A DNA stretch of 64,000 nucleotides from Streptomyces sp. NBC_00683 (GTDB taxonomy: Bacteria > Actinomycetota > Actinomycetes > Streptomycetales > Streptomycetaceae). Shown here piece by piece: positions 1-9,730 of this stretch. The notes beneath the pieces were generated by a model. That model was given only the letters and a program-made list of their open reading frames with translations. It was not told where the DNA came from and made no database searches. The stretch is from positions 7,440,001 through 7,504,000 of the forward strand of contig NZ_CP109013.1 in assembly GCF_036226745.1 (NCBI RefSeq), read 5' to 3'. The position numbers and the translations under genes are program-made. Each line of letters starts with the position of its first letter. The first letter of the stretch is position 1.

Positions 1-1
1 G

Positions 2-795
2 GCCGGGACGCTCGACGACGGCATGATCGAGTCGCTGACCCCGCAGCGCGTCGAGACCGCTCTGCGCGCCAAGGCCGACGGAGCGGTCAACCTCCACGAA
101 CTCACCGCGGACGCGGACCTGGGCCTGTTCGTCCTCTACTCGTCCGCCGCCGCCACGTTCGGAGCGGCGGGCCAGGCCGGCTACGCCGCGGCGAACGCGT
201 TCCTGGACGCCCTGGCCCACCTGCGCCGCGCCGAGGGCCGGCCGGGCATCTCGCTCGGGTGGGGTCTGTGGCAGCAGGCGACCGGCCTGACCGGCCACCT
301 GGCGGACGCCGATGCGGCGCGCGCCGCCGAGCTGACCGGCTCGCTGTCCGCCGCGGACGGTATGGCGCTGTTCGATGTCGCCCGCGCCTCCACCCGCCCG
401 CACGTCCTTCCCGTCCGGCTCAACACCGCGGCAAGCGTCGACGGCGACACACCGCCGATGCTCCGGGCCCTGGCCCGCCGCCGACTGCGCCGCGCCGCCG
501 ACGTGGCCGAAGCCGGCACGTGGACGCGGCGAGTGGCCGAACTTCCCGAAGCCGAACGGACCCGAGCTGTCCTCGACCTCGTCCGTACCGAGATTGCCGC
601 GGTCCTCGGGCACGCAGGGCCGCAGGACGTCGAGCCCGGTCGCCCCTTCAAGGACCTCGGCTTCGACTCGCTCCTCGCCGTACGCCTGCGCAACCGCCTC
701 CAGGCGGCGACCGGCCTGCGGCTGCCGGCCACGCTCGTGTTCGACCACCCCAGCGCACTCGTCCTCGCCGAGCACCTGCGCGGCCAGGTCGCCGG
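2..795 (+). other. Module A (partial): KR C-terminal part and ACP
   Basis: KR runs to about nt 440 and ACP about 569-790. The window begins right at the LDD motif (AGTLDDG), the mark of a B-type KR. The catalytic Tyr is at 182-184 (GYAAAN) and the carrier Ser at 668-670. The text after the active site, [15 protein letters not shown], matches the KRs of the DH-containing modules in this locus (D, G, H, K, L, M) and not the KR-only ones, which read VAWGPW. The missing upstream part of module A therefore probably includes a DH; this is inference. Confidence 0.9.
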
Positions 796-3700
796 AACCC
801 GGTCGGCCGCCGCGTCCCCGACCGCCGTCAGCACCTCCGACGAGCCGATCGCGATCGTGGGCATGGCCTGCCGCCTCCCAGGCGGAGTCGCCTCCGCGGA
901 CGACCTGTGGGAACTGGTGGCCGGCGCGGGCGACGCGATGTCCCAGTTCCCGGCGGACCGGGGCTGGGCCGAAGCCCTGCGCGGCGCGCCGTTCGCACCC
1001 GTCGGCGGGTTCGTCCACGACGCGGACCGGTTCGACGCCGAACTGTTCGGCATCTCGCCGCGCGAGGCCCTGGCCATGGACCCGCAGCAGCGGTTGCTGC
1101 TGGAGACCGCCTGGGCGACGTTCGAGTCGGCGGGCATCGATCCGACGTCTCTGCGTGGCAGCAGCACCGGCGTCTACGCGGGCGTGATGTACCACGACTA
1201 CGCCGCGAGCATGGGCCACGTCCCGGAAGGCGTCGAGGCCTTCCTCGGCACCGGCAACGCGGGCAGTGTCCTGTCCGGCCGCGTCGCGTACGCCTTCGGT
1301 CTCGAAGGACCGGCGATCACGGTCGACACGGCGTGTTCGTCGTCCCTGGTGGCCCTGCACTCGGCGGTCCAGGCGCTGCGCGCCGGCGAATGCTCGCTGG
1401 CCCTCGCAGGCGGTGTGACCGTCCTGGCGACGCCCGGCATCTTCACCGAGTTCGACCGGCAGGGCAGCCTCGCCTCGGACGGCCGCTGCAAGTCGTTCGC
1501 GGCCGCCGCGGACGGCACGGGCATGTCCGAGGGCGTCGGTGTCCTGCTGGTGGAGCGGTTGTCGGACGCGCGGCGGAATGGGCACCAGGTGCTGGCGGTG
1601 GTGCGCGGCAGTGCCATCAACCAGGACGGTGCGAGCAATGGTCTGACGGCGCCGAACGGTCCGTCGCAGCAGCGGGTGATCCGTCAGGCACTGGCGAATG
1701 CCGAGCTCACGACCGCGGACATCGACGTCGTCGAAGCTCACGGCACCGGTACGCGTCTGGGGGACCCGATCGAGGCGCAGGCACTGCTGGCCACCTACGG
1801 CCAGGAGCGAGGCCACGGTGACGGCGACGAGCCGTTGTGGCTGGGGTCGGTGAAGTCGAACATCGGTCACACCCAGGCGGCTGCTGGTGTCGCGGGTGTG
1901 ATCAAGATGGTGATGGCGATGCGGCACGGTGTGCTGCCGGCGACATTGCACGTGGACGAGCCGTCGCCTCAGGTGGACTGGTCGGCGGGTGCGGTGGAGC
2001 TGCTGACCGAGGCGCGTTCCTGGCCGGAGTCCGATCGGCCGCGCCGTGCGGCGGTGTCGTCGTTCGGCATCAGCGGCACCAACGCGCACGTCATCCTCGA
2101 GGCGCCGCCCGAGCCCGAACCGGCGGCCGATGTGGCGCCGCACGTCTCGGCTCCGGCCCCGGTGCTGTGGCCGGTCTCGGCGAAGTCCGATGCCGCGTTG
2201 CGGGCCCAGGTGGAGCGGCTGCGGTCGTACGTGGCCGAGCGTCCCGAGCTGGACGCGGTGGACGTCGGCTGGTCGTTGGCCACCACCCGGGCCGGTCTGG
2301 AACATCGGGTCGTCCTCGCCGCCACCGGGGACGTGCTCGCCACGGGTGTGGCGAACGAGGGCCGGACCGCGTTCCTGTTCACCGGTCAGGGTTCGCAGCG
2401 CGCGGGTATGGGGCTGGGGTTGTACGAGGCGTTCCCGGTGTTCGCGGAGGCGTTCGACGCGGTGTGCGCCCGGTTCGACGTCCGGCTGGAGCGTCCGCTG
2501 CGGGAGGTCCTGACCGACGGCGTCGACCTGGACGGGACGATGTGGGCGCAGGCGGGCCTGTTCGCCCTTGAGGTCGCCCTGTTCCGGCTGGTTGAGTCCT
2601 GGGGGGTTGCCCCTGACGTGCTCCTGGGGCACTCCCTGGGCGAGATCACCGCAGCCCATGTCGCGGGCATCCTCGACCTGGATGACGCGTGCGTGCTGGT
2701 AGGGGAGCGCGGCCGACTGATGCAGGCGCTGCCCGAGGGCGGAGGCATGCTTGCGGTGCAGGCGACCGAGGCGGATGTCTCGGACTCCGGCCTGGACATC
2801 GCCGCCGTAAATGGTCCTGACTCCGTGGTGCTGTCAGGTGACTTGGGCGCGATCGAACGATATGCGACGGAGTGCGCGGAGCGCGGTCTGCGGGTCAGTG
2901 TCCTGTCGGTGTCGCACGCGTTCCACTCCGCCCTGATGGAACCGATGCTGGCCGAATTCGCCGACGTGGTGCACGGATTGACGTTCCGCTCGGCGCGGAT
3001 TCCGGTTGTGTCGAACCTGACCGGTGGGGTGGCCGAGCCCGGTGCCATGCAGCGGCCGGAGTACTGGCTGGACCAGGTCCGTCGGACGGTCCGTTTCGCT
3101 GACGGCATTGCGGCCCTCGCGGCCATGGGCGTGACGACCTGCCTGGAACTCGGACCGGACGGTGTCCTGTCCGGCATGGCCCAGGCCACCGCCGACGACA
3201 TGCTCTTCGCGCCGGTCCTTCGCAAGGACCGCGACGAGACCGACACCGCCCTGACCGCCATCAGCCGCCTGTGGACCGCCGGGACCGACATCGACTGGCC
3301 CGGTGTGTTCAACGGCTGGGGCGGCCGAGCGGTGCCGCTTCCCACCTACGCCTTCCAGCGTGAGCGGTACTGGCCGCAGCCGTCGGCGACGTCGGCCGCC
3401 GGAGATGGCATGGACTCGGCGTTCTGGGATGCAGTCGAGCGTGAGGATCTGCAGGAACTTGCGGGTCTGGAGTCGGCGTTGCCGGCGCTGTCCGCCTGGC
3501 GGCAGCGTCACCAGGAACGCTCGACGCTTGATTCGTGGCGTTATCGGGTCACGTGGAAGCCGCTGGACGGCCTGTCGTCGTCGGCGGTGCTGACTGGTGT
3601 GTGGGCGGTCGTCGGTACCGAGGACCCCGAGGTGTCCGAGGCCCTGTCCTCGGCTGGTGCGACCGTGGTCGGTGTTCCCGCCGAAGAGGTGTCGGGGCTG

Positions 3701-6700
3701 TCTGGCCTGGCGGGTGTGGTGCTGGTGGCGTCCGGGGTGGCTGAGACGCTGGCCGTGGTGCAGGAGCTGGGTGAGGTCACGGCGCCGTTGTGGGTGGTGA
3801 CGCGTGGCGCGGTGTCCGTGGGCGGTTCGGACCGGCTGGTGAACCCCAGCCTTGCCTCGGTGTGGGGTCTGGGCAGGGTTGCGGCGTTGGAGGTGCCGGA
3901 CCGTTGGGGTGGTCTGGTCGATCTTCCTGAGGTTCTGGATGGCCGGGCGGGTGCCCGTTTGGTGGGGGTTCTGGCTGCCGGTGGTGGTGAGGATCAGGTT
4001 GCGGTTCGTGGTTCCGGGGTGTTCGGTCGGCGGTTGGTTCGTGCGGTTCCGGCGGGGGCGGTGGATGCGTCGTGGAATCCGTGTCCGTCGGGGACGGTGC
4101 TGGTTACGGGTGGTACGGGTGCGTTGGGTGTGGAGGTGGCGCGTTGGCTGGCGGGTCGGGGTGTGCCGCATCTGGTGTTGACGAGTCGGCGGGGTGTGGC
4201 GCCGGAGGGTCTGGTCGAGGAGTTGTCGGCGCTGGGTGCGCGGGTCACTGTTGTGGCTTGTGATGTGGCTGATCGGGAGGCGTTGGCGGAGGTTGTTGCG
4301 GGTGTTCCCGTCGGCTTGCCGTTGACCGGGGTTGTGCATGCGGCGGGTGTGGTGGATGACGGGTTGTTGGAGGGGTTGTCGTCGGAGCGTTTGGTGTCGG
4401 TGATGGCGCCGAAGGTGGATGGGTTGGTGAATCTGGATGTGGTGACGTCGGGTTTGCCGGTGGAGTGGTTGGTGGTGTTCTCGTCGTTGGCGGGGACGGT
4501 GGGTAGTGCGGGTCAGGGTAATTACGCGGCGGCTAATGCGTGTGTGGATGCGTGGGTGGAGTGGCGTCGTGGGCGTGGTCTGCCGGCTGTGTCGGTGGCG
4601 TGGGGTCCGTGGGCTGAGGGGGGTATGGCGGCTGGCGGTGTGGTGGTGGAGCGGTTGCGGCGTGGTGGGGTGCGTCCGTTGGACGTGGAGTTTGCGTTGC
4701 GGGTGTTCGGTGAGGCGGTTCGTGGTGGTGTGGATGTGACGGTGGCGGACATCGACTGGGAGCGGTTTGTTCCCGGGTTCGTGTCGGCGCGTCCCAGTCG
4801 TCTGCTGGCGGAACTTCCCGAAGTAGCTGCTGTTGCACCGGTGTTGCCTGCAGGTGGCGGTGGGCCGAGCCTGCGGGAGCAGTTGGCGATGGTTCCGGCG
4901 GGGCAGCGCCAGCAAGTGCTGCTGGATCTGGTGCAGGGTCAGGCGGCTGCGGTGCTGGGGCATTCCGGTGCGCAGGCGGTGGAGCCGGGGCGGGCGTTCC
5001 GGGATCTGGGCTTCGACTCGCTGATGGCAGTCGAACTGCGCAACCTGCTGTCCGCGCGGACCGGGCTACGACTGCCCGCCACCCTCGTCTTCGACCACCC
5101 GGCACCGGCAGTCCTGGCCGCGTACCTGTCCGCCGAACTGACCGACATCGGCGTCACCGCGGCGCCCGAGACCGCGACCCCGGTGCTCGCGCCGGTGGAC
5201 GAGCCGCTCGCGATCGTCGGAATGGCGTGCCGGTTCCCCGGCGGCGTCACCTCTCCCGCCCAATTGTGGGACCTCGTCGCCGACGGAGTGGACGGCATGT
5301 CGCCGTTCCCGGCCGACCGCGGCTGGCCGTCCGACGCACCCGGCGGCGTAGGCGCGTTCGTCACCGATGCTGACCGGTTCGATGCCGCGTTGTTCGGGAT
5401 CTCGCCGCGTGAGGCGCTGGCGATGGATCCGCAGCAGCGGTTGCTGTTGGAGACTGCGTGGGAGGCGTTCGAGTCGGCGGGGTTGGACCCGCGGTCGCAG
5501 CGCGGCCGCAGTGTGGGGGTCTTCGCCGGAACCAACGGCCAGGACTACGCACAGGTTCTCGCGGCGTCGCAGGACGCCGGTGACGGGCACGCGGCTGTGG
5601 GGAACGCGGCGGCGGTGCTGTCCGGCCGGGTCTCGTACGCGTTCGGGCTGGAGGGCCCGGCGGTCACCGTGGACACGGCGTGCTCGTCGTCGCTGGTCGC
5701 TCTGCACTGGGCGGGGCAGGCACTGCGGGCCGGTGAGTGCGAACTCGCCCTGGTGGGCGGTGTGACGGTGATGTCCACCCCGGCTGCGTTCACGGAGTTC
5801 GACCGGCAGGACGGGCTGGCTGCGGATGGTCGGTGCAAGGCGTTTGCGGGTGCGGCGGACGGGACGGGCTGGGGCGAAGGTGCAGGTCTGCTGCTGGTGG
5901 AGCGGCTCTCGGACGCTCAGCGCAACGGGCATCAGGTGCTCGCGGTGGTGCGCGGGAGCGCGGTGAACCAGGACGGCGCCTCGAACGGTCTGACGGCGCC
6001 GAACGGTCCGTCGCAGCAGCGGGTGATCCGCCAGGCACTCGCCAGTGCCCGTCTCACCGGCGCGGATGTCGACGTCGTGGAGGCGCACGGCACCGGCACG
6101 CGGCTCGGTGACCCGATCGAGGCGCAGGCGCTGCTGGCCACCTACGGCCAGGACCGTGGCGAGGGCGACGTGCCGCTGTGGCTGGGCTCTATCAAGTCGA
6201 ACATCGGTCACACCCAGGCGGCCGCTGGCGTGGCCGGTGTGATCAAGATGGTGATGGCGATGCGGCACGGTGTGCTGCCGGCGACGCTGCATGTGGATGA
6301 GCCGTCGCCTCAGGTGGACTGGTCGGCGGGTGCGGTGGAGCTGCTGACCGAGGCGCGTTCCTGGCCGGAGTCCGGTCGGCCGCGGCGTGCGGGTGTCTCG
6401 TCCTTCGGTATCAGCGGTACCAACGTGCATGTGATCCTCGAGTCGCCGCCTCAGTCCGGACCGGGAGCGTTCGATGTGACGCCGAAGGCTCCGGATCTGG
6501 TGCCGTGGCCGGTCTCAGCGCAGTCCGAGCCCGCGCTGCGGGCGCAGGTGGAACGACTGCGGTGGTTCGCGGCCGAGCAGCCTGAGCTGGATCCGGTGGA
6601 CGTGGGGTGGTCACTGGCGACCACCCGGGCCGTGCTGGAGCACCGCGCGGTGCTGGCCGGTAATGCGGTCCTGGCCACCGGCGCCGCCGGTGACGGGCGT

Positions 6701-9598
6701 CTGGCGTTCCTGTTCACCGGTCAGGGTTCGCAGCGCGCGGGTATGGGGCTGGGGTTGTACGGGGCGTTCCCGGTGTTCGCGGAAGCCTTCGACGCGGTGT
6801 GCGCCCGGTTCGACGTCCGGCTGGAGCGTCCGCTGCGGGAGGTTCTGACCGACGGTGTGGACCTGGACCGGACGATGTGGGCGCAGGCGGGCCTGTTCGC
6901 TCTCGAGGTCGCCCTGTTCCGGCTCCTTGAGTCCTGGGGCGTGATCCCGGATGTGCTCCTGGGCCACTCGCTGGGCGAGATCACCGCCGCGCACGTGTCA
7001 GGGATCCTCGATGTGGACGATGCGTGCGTGCTGGTCGCCGAGCGCGGCCGACTGATGCAGGCACTGCCTGCTGGCGGCGGCATGCTCGCCGTCGAGGCGA
7101 CCGAAGCCGACGTCGCCGACTCCGGACTGGATCTCGCGGCCGTCAACGGCCCCCGGTCTGTGGTCCTCTCCGGTGACCTCGACAGGATCAACCGCTACGC
7201 GGCCGAGTGCGCGGAGCGCGGTCTGCGGGTCAGTGCCCTGTCGGTGTCGCACGCGTTCCACTCCGCGCTGATGGATCCGATGCTGGACGAGTTCGCCACG
7301 GTGCTGTCCGGCCTGACGTTCCACGCAGCGCGGATTCCGGTCGTGTCGAACCTGACCGGCGCGGTGGCCGAGCCCGGTGTCATGCAGCGGCCGGAGTACT
7401 GGCTGAACCAGGCGCGGCAGGCGGTGCGTTTCGCCGACGGTATCGCGGCGCTCGATGCGATGGGTGTGACGCAGTACGTGGAACTCGGCCCGGACGGCGT
7501 CCTGTCAGCCATGGCCCAAAACAACGCTGTCGAGGCCGAGTTCATCTCCGTCCTCCGCAAGGATCGGGACGAGACCGACACCGCGCTCACCACGGCCGGC
7601 CGCTTGTGGACGTCCGGATCCGACGTCGACTGGACGAAGTTGTTCGCCAGTTGGGGCGGCCGGGTGGTCGATCTGCCGACGTATGCCTTCCAGCGCGAGC
7701 GCTACTGGCCGCAGCTGCCGATGCAGGAGGTCCAGGACTCGTGGCGTTATCGGGTCACGTGGAAGCCGCTGGACGGCCTGTCGTCGTCGGCGGTGCTGAC
7801 TGGTGTGTGGGCGGTCGTCGGTACCGAGGACCCCGAGGTGTCCGAGGCCCTGTCCTTGGCTGGTGCGACCGTGGTCAGTGTCCCGGTCGAGGAGGTGTCG
7901 GGTCTGCCTGGCCTGGCTGGTGTGGTGCTGTCTGCGTCCGGGATGGCGGAGACGCTGGCCGTGGTGCAGGGGCTGGGTGAGGTCACGGCGCCGTTGTGGG
8001 TGGTGACGCGTGGCGCTGTGTCGGTGGGTGGTTCGGACCGGCTGGTGAACCCCGGCCTTGCCTCGGTGTGGGGTCTGGGCAGGGTTGCGGCGTTGGAGGT
8101 GCCGGACCGTTGGGGTGGTCTGGTCGATCTTCCTGAGGTCATGGATGCCCGGGCGGGTGCCCGTTTGGTGGGGGTTCTGGCTGCCGGTGGTGGTGAGGAT
8201 CAGGTTGCGGTTCGTGGTTCCGGGGTGTTCGGTCGGCGGTTGGTTCGTGCGGTTCCGGCGGGGGCGGTGGATGCGTCGTGGAATCCGTGTCCGTCGGGGA
8301 CGGTGCTGGTTACGGGTGGTACGGGTGCGTTGGGTGTGGAGGTGGCGCGTTGGCTGGCGGGTCGGGGTGTGCCGCATCTGGTGTTGACGAGTCGGCGGGG
8401 TGTGGCGCCGGAGGGTCTGGTCGAGGAGTTGTCGGGGCTGGGTGCGCGGGTCACTGTTGTGGCTTGTGATGTGGCTGATCGGGAGGCGTTGGCGGAGGTT
8501 GTTGCGGGTGTTCCCGTCGGCTTGCCGTTGACCGGGGTTGTGCATGCGGCGGGTGTGGTGGATGACGGGTTGTTGGAGGGGTTGTCGTCGGAGCGTTTGG
8601 TGTCGGTGATGGCGCCGAAGGTGGATGGGTTGGTGAATCTGGATGTGGTGACGTCGGGTTTGCCGGTGGAGTGGTTGGTGGTGTTCTCGTCGTTGGCGGG
8701 GACGGTGGGTAGTGCGGGTCAGGGTAATTACGCGGCGGCTAATGCGTGTGTGGATGCGTGGGTGGAGTGGCGTCGTGGGCGTGGTCTGCCGGCTGTGTCG
8801 GTGGCGTGGGGTCCGTGGGCTGAGGGGGGTATGGCGGCCGGCGGTGTGGTGGTGGAGCGGTTGCGGCGTGGTGGGGTGCGTCCGTTGGGCGTGGAGTTTG
8901 CGTTGCGGGTGTTCGGTGAGGCGGTTCGTGGTGGTGTGGATGTGACGGTGGCGGACATCGACTGGGAGCGGTTTGTTCCCGGGTTCGTATCGGCGCGTCC
9001 CAGTCGTCTGCTGGCGGAGTTGCCCGAAGTTGCTGCTGTTGCACCGGTGTTGCCGGCAGGTGGCGGTGGGCCGAGCCTGCGGGAGCAGCTTGAGGGTGTG
9101 GCGGATGGCAGGCGTCGTCAGGTGCTGCTGGATGTGGTCCGGGCTCAGGCCGCTGCGGTCCTGGGGCATGCGGGTGCGCAGGCGGTGGAGCCGGATCGCG
9201 CCTTCCGGGATCTGGGCTTCGACTCGCTGATGGCAGTCGAACTGCGCAACCTGCTGTCCGCGCGGACCGGGCTACGACTGCCCGCCACCCTCGTCTTCGA
9301 CCATCCGACGCCTGACGCCCTCGTCGACCACCTCCGCACGGAACTCACCCCCGGCGAGGCGCGGCAGGCGGCCTCGATAGCCGAGGAGATCGACCGCCTC
9401 GAAACATCCCTGCTGACGCTGTCCCGCGCCGACGGCGAGCGTTTCGACGTCTCGGGCCGGCTGCAGGCCCTCCTGGCGAACTGGCGTAAGGGCACTGCCC
9501 CGGACGACGAGACAGTCGCCGACGACGTGCTGGATCGGGCTGCCAGCGCCGACGAAGTACTGCAGCTGATCCAGAAGGAATTCGGGGGACCGAAGTGA
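2..9598 (+). CDS. Modular type I PKS, 3' part (modules A-partial, B, C); 5' end outside window
   Basis: Open from the first complete codon (nt 2), so the gene starts upstream; the Met at nt 23 lies inside a KR domain and is not a start. The 3,198 visible codons encode, in order: the C-terminal part of a KR plus ACP (module A), KS-AT-KR-ACP (B), KS-AT-KR-ACP (C), and a C-terminal docking tail. Visible catalytic residues (residue 1 = nt 2): KS Cys 445 and 1894 in DTACSSS, AT Ser 878 and 2323 in GHSLGE, KR Tyr 61, 1508 and 2910, ACP Ser 223, 1673 and 3075 in GFDSL. Both complete ATs carry HAFH, the malonyl-CoA signature. The protein elongates an ACP-bound chain by two C2 units, each reduced to a beta-hydroxyl. 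No thioesterase: the chain passes to the next protein through the docking tail. The stop is at 9596-9598, 36 bp before gene 2. Confidence 0.97.
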   Translation, partial: AGTLDDGMIESLTPQRVETALRAKADGAVNLHELTADADLGLFVLYSSAAATFGAAGQAGYAAANAFLDALAHLRRAEGRPGISLGWGLWQQATGLTGHLADADAARAAELTGSLSAADGMALFDVARASTRPHVLPVRLNTAASVDGDTPPMLRALARRRLRRAADVAEAGTWTRRVAELPEAERTRAVLDLVRTEIAAVLGHAGPQDVEPGRPFKDLGFDSLLAVRLRNRLQAATGLRLPATLVFDHPSALVLAEHLRGQVAGTRSAAASPTAVSTSDEPIAIVGMACRLPGGVASADDLWELVAGAGDAMSQFPADRGWAEALRGAPFAPVGGFVHDADRFDAELFGISPREALAMDPQQRLLLETAWATFESAGIDPTSLRGSSTGVYAGVMYHDYAASMGHVPEGVEAFLGTGNAGSVLSGRVAYAFGLEGPAITVDTACSSSLVALHSAVQALRAGECSLALAGGVTVLATPGIFTEFDRQGSLASDGRCKSFAAAADGTGMSEGVGVLLVERLSDARRNGHQVLAVVRGSAINQDGASNGLTAPNGPSQQRVIRQALANAELTTADIDVVEAHGTGTRLGDPIEAQALLATYGQERGHGDGDEPLWLGSVKSNIGHTQAAAGVAGVIKMVMAMRHGVLPATLHVDEPSPQVDWSAGAVELLTEARSWPESDRPRRAAVSSFGISGTNAHVILEAPPEPEPAADVAPHVSAPAPVLWPVSAKSDAALRAQVERLRSYVAERPELDAVDVGWSLATTRAGLEHRVVLAATGDVLATGVANEGRTAFLFTGQGSQRAGMGLGLYEAFPVFAEAFDAVCARFDVRLERPLREVLTDGVDLDGTMWAQAGLFALEVALFRLVESWGVAPDVLLGHSLGEITAAHVAGILDLDDACVLVGERGRLMQALPEGGGMLAVQATEADVSDSGLDIAAVNGPDSVVLSGDLGAIERYATECAERGLRVSVLSVSHAFHSALMEPMLAEFADVVHGLTFRSARIPVVSNLTGGVAEPGAMQRPEYWLDQVRRTVRFADGIAALAAMGVTTCLELGPDGVLSGMAQATADDMLFAPVLRKDRDETDTALTAISRLWTAGTDIDWPGVFNGWGGRAVPLPTYAFQRERYWPQPSATSAAGDGMDSAFWDAVEREDLQELAGLESALPALSAWRQRHQERSTLDSWRYRVTWKPLDGLSSSAVLTGVWAVVGTEDPEVSEALSSAGATVVGVPAEEVSGLSGLAGVVLVASGVAETLAVVQELGEVTAPLWVVTRGAVSVGGSDRLVNPSLASVWGLGRVAALEVPDRWGGLVDLPEVLDGRAGARLVGVLAAGGGEDQVAVRGSGVFGRRLVRAVPAGAVDASWNPCPSGTVLVTGGTGALGVEVARWLAGRGVPHLVLTSRRGVAPEGLVEELSALGARVTVVACDVADREALAEVVAGVPVGLPLTGVVHAAGVVDDGLLEGLSSERLVSVMAPKVDGLVNLDVVTSGLPVEWLVVFSSLAGTVGSAGQGNYAAANACVDAWVEWRRGRGLPAVSVAWGPWAEGGMAAGGVVVERLRRGGVRPLDVEFALRVFGEAVRGGVDVTVADIDWERFVPGFVSARPSRLLAELPEVAAVAPVLPAGGGGPSLREQLAMVPAGQRQQVLLDLVQGQAAAVLGHSGAQAVEPGRAFRDLGFDSLMAVELRNLLSARTGLRLPATLVFDHPAPAVLAAYLSAELTDIGVTAAPETATPVLAPVDEPLAIVGMACRFPGGVTSPAQLWDLVADGVDGMSPFPADRGWPSDAPGGVGAFVTDADRFDAALFGISPREALAMDPQQRLLLETAWEAFESAGLDPRSQRGRSVGVFAGTNGQDYAQVLAASQDAGDGHAAVGNAAAVLSGRVSYAFGLEGPAVTVDTACSSSLVALHWAGQALRAGECELALVGGVTVMSTPAAFTEFDRQDGLAADGRCKAFAGAADGTGWGEGAGLLLVERLSDAQRNGHQVLAVVRGSAVNQDGASNGLTAPNGPSQQRVIRQALASARLTGADVDVVEAHGTGTRLGDPIEAQALLATYGQDRGEGDVPLWLGSIKSNIGHTQAAAGVAGVIKMVMAMRHGVLPATLHVDEPSPQVDWSAGAVELLTEARSWPESGRPRRAGVSSFGISGTNVHVILESPPQSGPGAFDVTPKAPDLVPWPVSAQSEPALRAQVERLRWFAAEQPELDPVDVGWSLATTRAVLEHRAVLAGNAVLATGAAGDGRLAFLFTGQGSQRAGMGLGLYGAFPVFAEAFDAVCARFDVRLERPLREVLTDGVDLDRTMWAQAGLFALEVALFRLLESWGVIPDVLLGHSLGEITAAHVSGILDVDDACVLVAERGRLMQALPAGGGMLAVEATEADVADSGLDLAAVNGPRSVVLSGDLDRINRYAAECAERGLRVSALSVSHAFHSALMDPMLDEFATVLSGLTFHAARIPVVSNLTGAVAEPGVMQRPEYWLNQARQAVRFADGIAALDAMGVTQYVELGPDGVLSAMAQNNAVEAEFISVLRKDRDETDTALTTAGRLWTSGSDVDWTKLFASWGGRVVDLPTYAFQRERYWPQLPMQEVQDSWRYRVTWKPLDGLSSSAVLTGVWAVVGTEDPEVSEALSLAGATVVSVPVEEVSGLPGLAGVVLSASGMAETLAVVQGLGEVTAPLWVVTRGAVSVGGSDRLVNPGLASVWGLGRVAALEVPDRWGGLVDLPEVMDARAGARLVGVLAAGGGEDQVAVRGSGVFGRRLVRAVPAGAVDASWNPCPSGTVLVTGGTGALGVEVARWLAGRGVPHLVLTSRRGVAPEGLVEELSGLGARVTVVACDVADREALAEVVAGVPVGLPLTGVVHAAGVVDDGLLEGLSSERLVSVMAPKVDGLVNLDVVTSGLPVEWLVVFSSLAGTVGSAGQGNYAAANACVDAWVEWRRGRGLPAVSVAWGPWAEGGMAAGGVVVERLRRGGVRPLGVEFALRVFGEAVRGGVDVTVADIDWERFVPGFVSARPSRLLAELPEVAAVAPVLPAGGGGPSLREQLEGVADGRRRQVLLDVVRAQAAAVLGHAGAQAVEPDRAFRDLGFDSLMAVELRNLLSARTGLRLPATLVFDHPTPDALVDHLRTELTPGEARQAASIAEEIDRLETSLLTLSRADGERFDVSGRLQALLANWRKGTAPDDETVADDVLDRAASADEVLQLIQKEFGGPK
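839..5130 (+). other. Module B: KS-AT(malonyl)-KR(B-type)-ACP
   Basis: KS 839-2110 has Cys at 1334 and both catalytic His motifs (HGTGT with His at 1739; NIGH with His at 1868). AT 2366-3260 has Ser at 2633 and HAFH at 2915-2926, so malonyl-CoA is expected. A dimerisation-element-like segment ([10 protein letters not shown]) precedes the KR at about 3410-3535. KR 3536-4775 has the NADPH motif [11 protein letters not shown] in the LDD position (B-type, usually a D-configured hydroxyl) and catalytic Tyr at 4523. ACP 4895-5130 has Ser at 5018. No DH or ER. The KR half is nearly identical in DNA to the KRs of modules C and N. Confidence 0.93.
3535..4860 (+). repeat. KR repeat block, copy 1 (module B)
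   Basis: About 1.3 kb covering the module B KR and the start of the ACP linker. It aligns without indels to copy 2 (offset +4206) and copy 3 (offset +59542, cut by the window end). Mismatches cluster at about 3650-3770; from about 3770 on, copies 1 and 2 are almost the same, including third codon positions. Confidence 0.9.
5198..9335 (+). other. Module C: KS-AT(malonyl)-KR(B-type)-ACP, without the pre-KR dimerisation element
   Basis: KS 5198-6450 (Cys 5681). AT 6704-7600 (Ser 6968; [12 protein letters not shown]; malonyl type). KR 7742-8990 (VDD, Tyr 8729). ACP 9110-9335 (Ser 9224). Between the post-AT YWPQ and the start of the KR (WRYRV) there are only 9 residues, against 52 in module B; the [10 protein letters not shown] segment present in every other KR-only module here is missing. 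The rest of the KR is almost the same sequence as in module B. Predicted outcome is a C2 extension with a beta-hydroxyl, if the KR folds normally without that element. Confidence 0.92.
7741..9066 (+). repeat. KR repeat block, copy 2 (module C)
   Basis: Ungapped match to copy 1 at offset +4206, starting exactly where the module C KR begins and just after the missing dimerisation element. Confidence 0.9.
9340..9595 (+). other. C-terminal docking domain of gene 1 product
   Basis: About 85 residues follow the last ACP. They contain two helical stretches (about [14 protein letters not shown] and [13 protein letters not shown]), an acidic linker, and a final helix ending LQLIQKEFG. This is the layout of a class 1 C-terminal docking domain, which pairs with the coiled coil at the N-terminus of the next PKS. 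It differs clearly in sequence from the tail of gene 2, so it probably has a different pairing code. Confidence 0.8.
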
Positions 9599-9620
9599 AC
9601 AGCGTTCAGACACCTCCCGT

Positions 9621-9634
9621 GAAGGGCGACGGCC
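9621..9634 (+). promoter_or_regulatory. Ribosome binding site of gene 2
   Basis: The purine-rich GAAGGG at 9621-9626 lies 8 nt before the ATG at 9635. It supports this start, which also gives a proper docking coiled coil. The whole gap from the gene 1 stop is 36 bp, and I see no terminator or promoter in it. Confidence 0.65.
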
Positions 9635-9730
9635 ATGGCGGATGAAGCACAGCTCCTCAACCAGCTCAAGTGGATGACCACGGAGCTGCGCCAGGCCCAG
9701 CGGTCGCTGCGCCAGGTCGAGGAACGCGAA
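9635..9730 (+). other. N-terminal docking coiled coil of gene 2 product
   Basis: About 32 residues before the first KS, from [20 protein letters not shown] on, with heptad-spaced hydrophobics and many charged residues. This is the usual class 1 N-terminal docking coiled coil. It should receive the C-terminal helix of the upstream PKS, by position the gene 1 product. Confidence 0.85.

Noticed and set aside
23..25. ATG at 23 as start of gene 1
   Set aside because: The frame is open from nt 2, and the Met lies directly after the LDD motif inside a KR, so it is an internal residue of a gene that starts upstream.
3535..9066. Copies B and C of the KR block as a pure assembly artefact
   Set aside because: The copies differ by scattered substitutions, by a missing 43-residue segment, and by distinct flanking KS and AT sequences, so they are likely real; long-read confirmation would still be useful.
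9599..9634. Promoter or terminator between genes 1 and 2
   Set aside because: Only 36 bp with an RBS; I see no inverted repeat followed by a T-run and no convincing -10/-35 pair.
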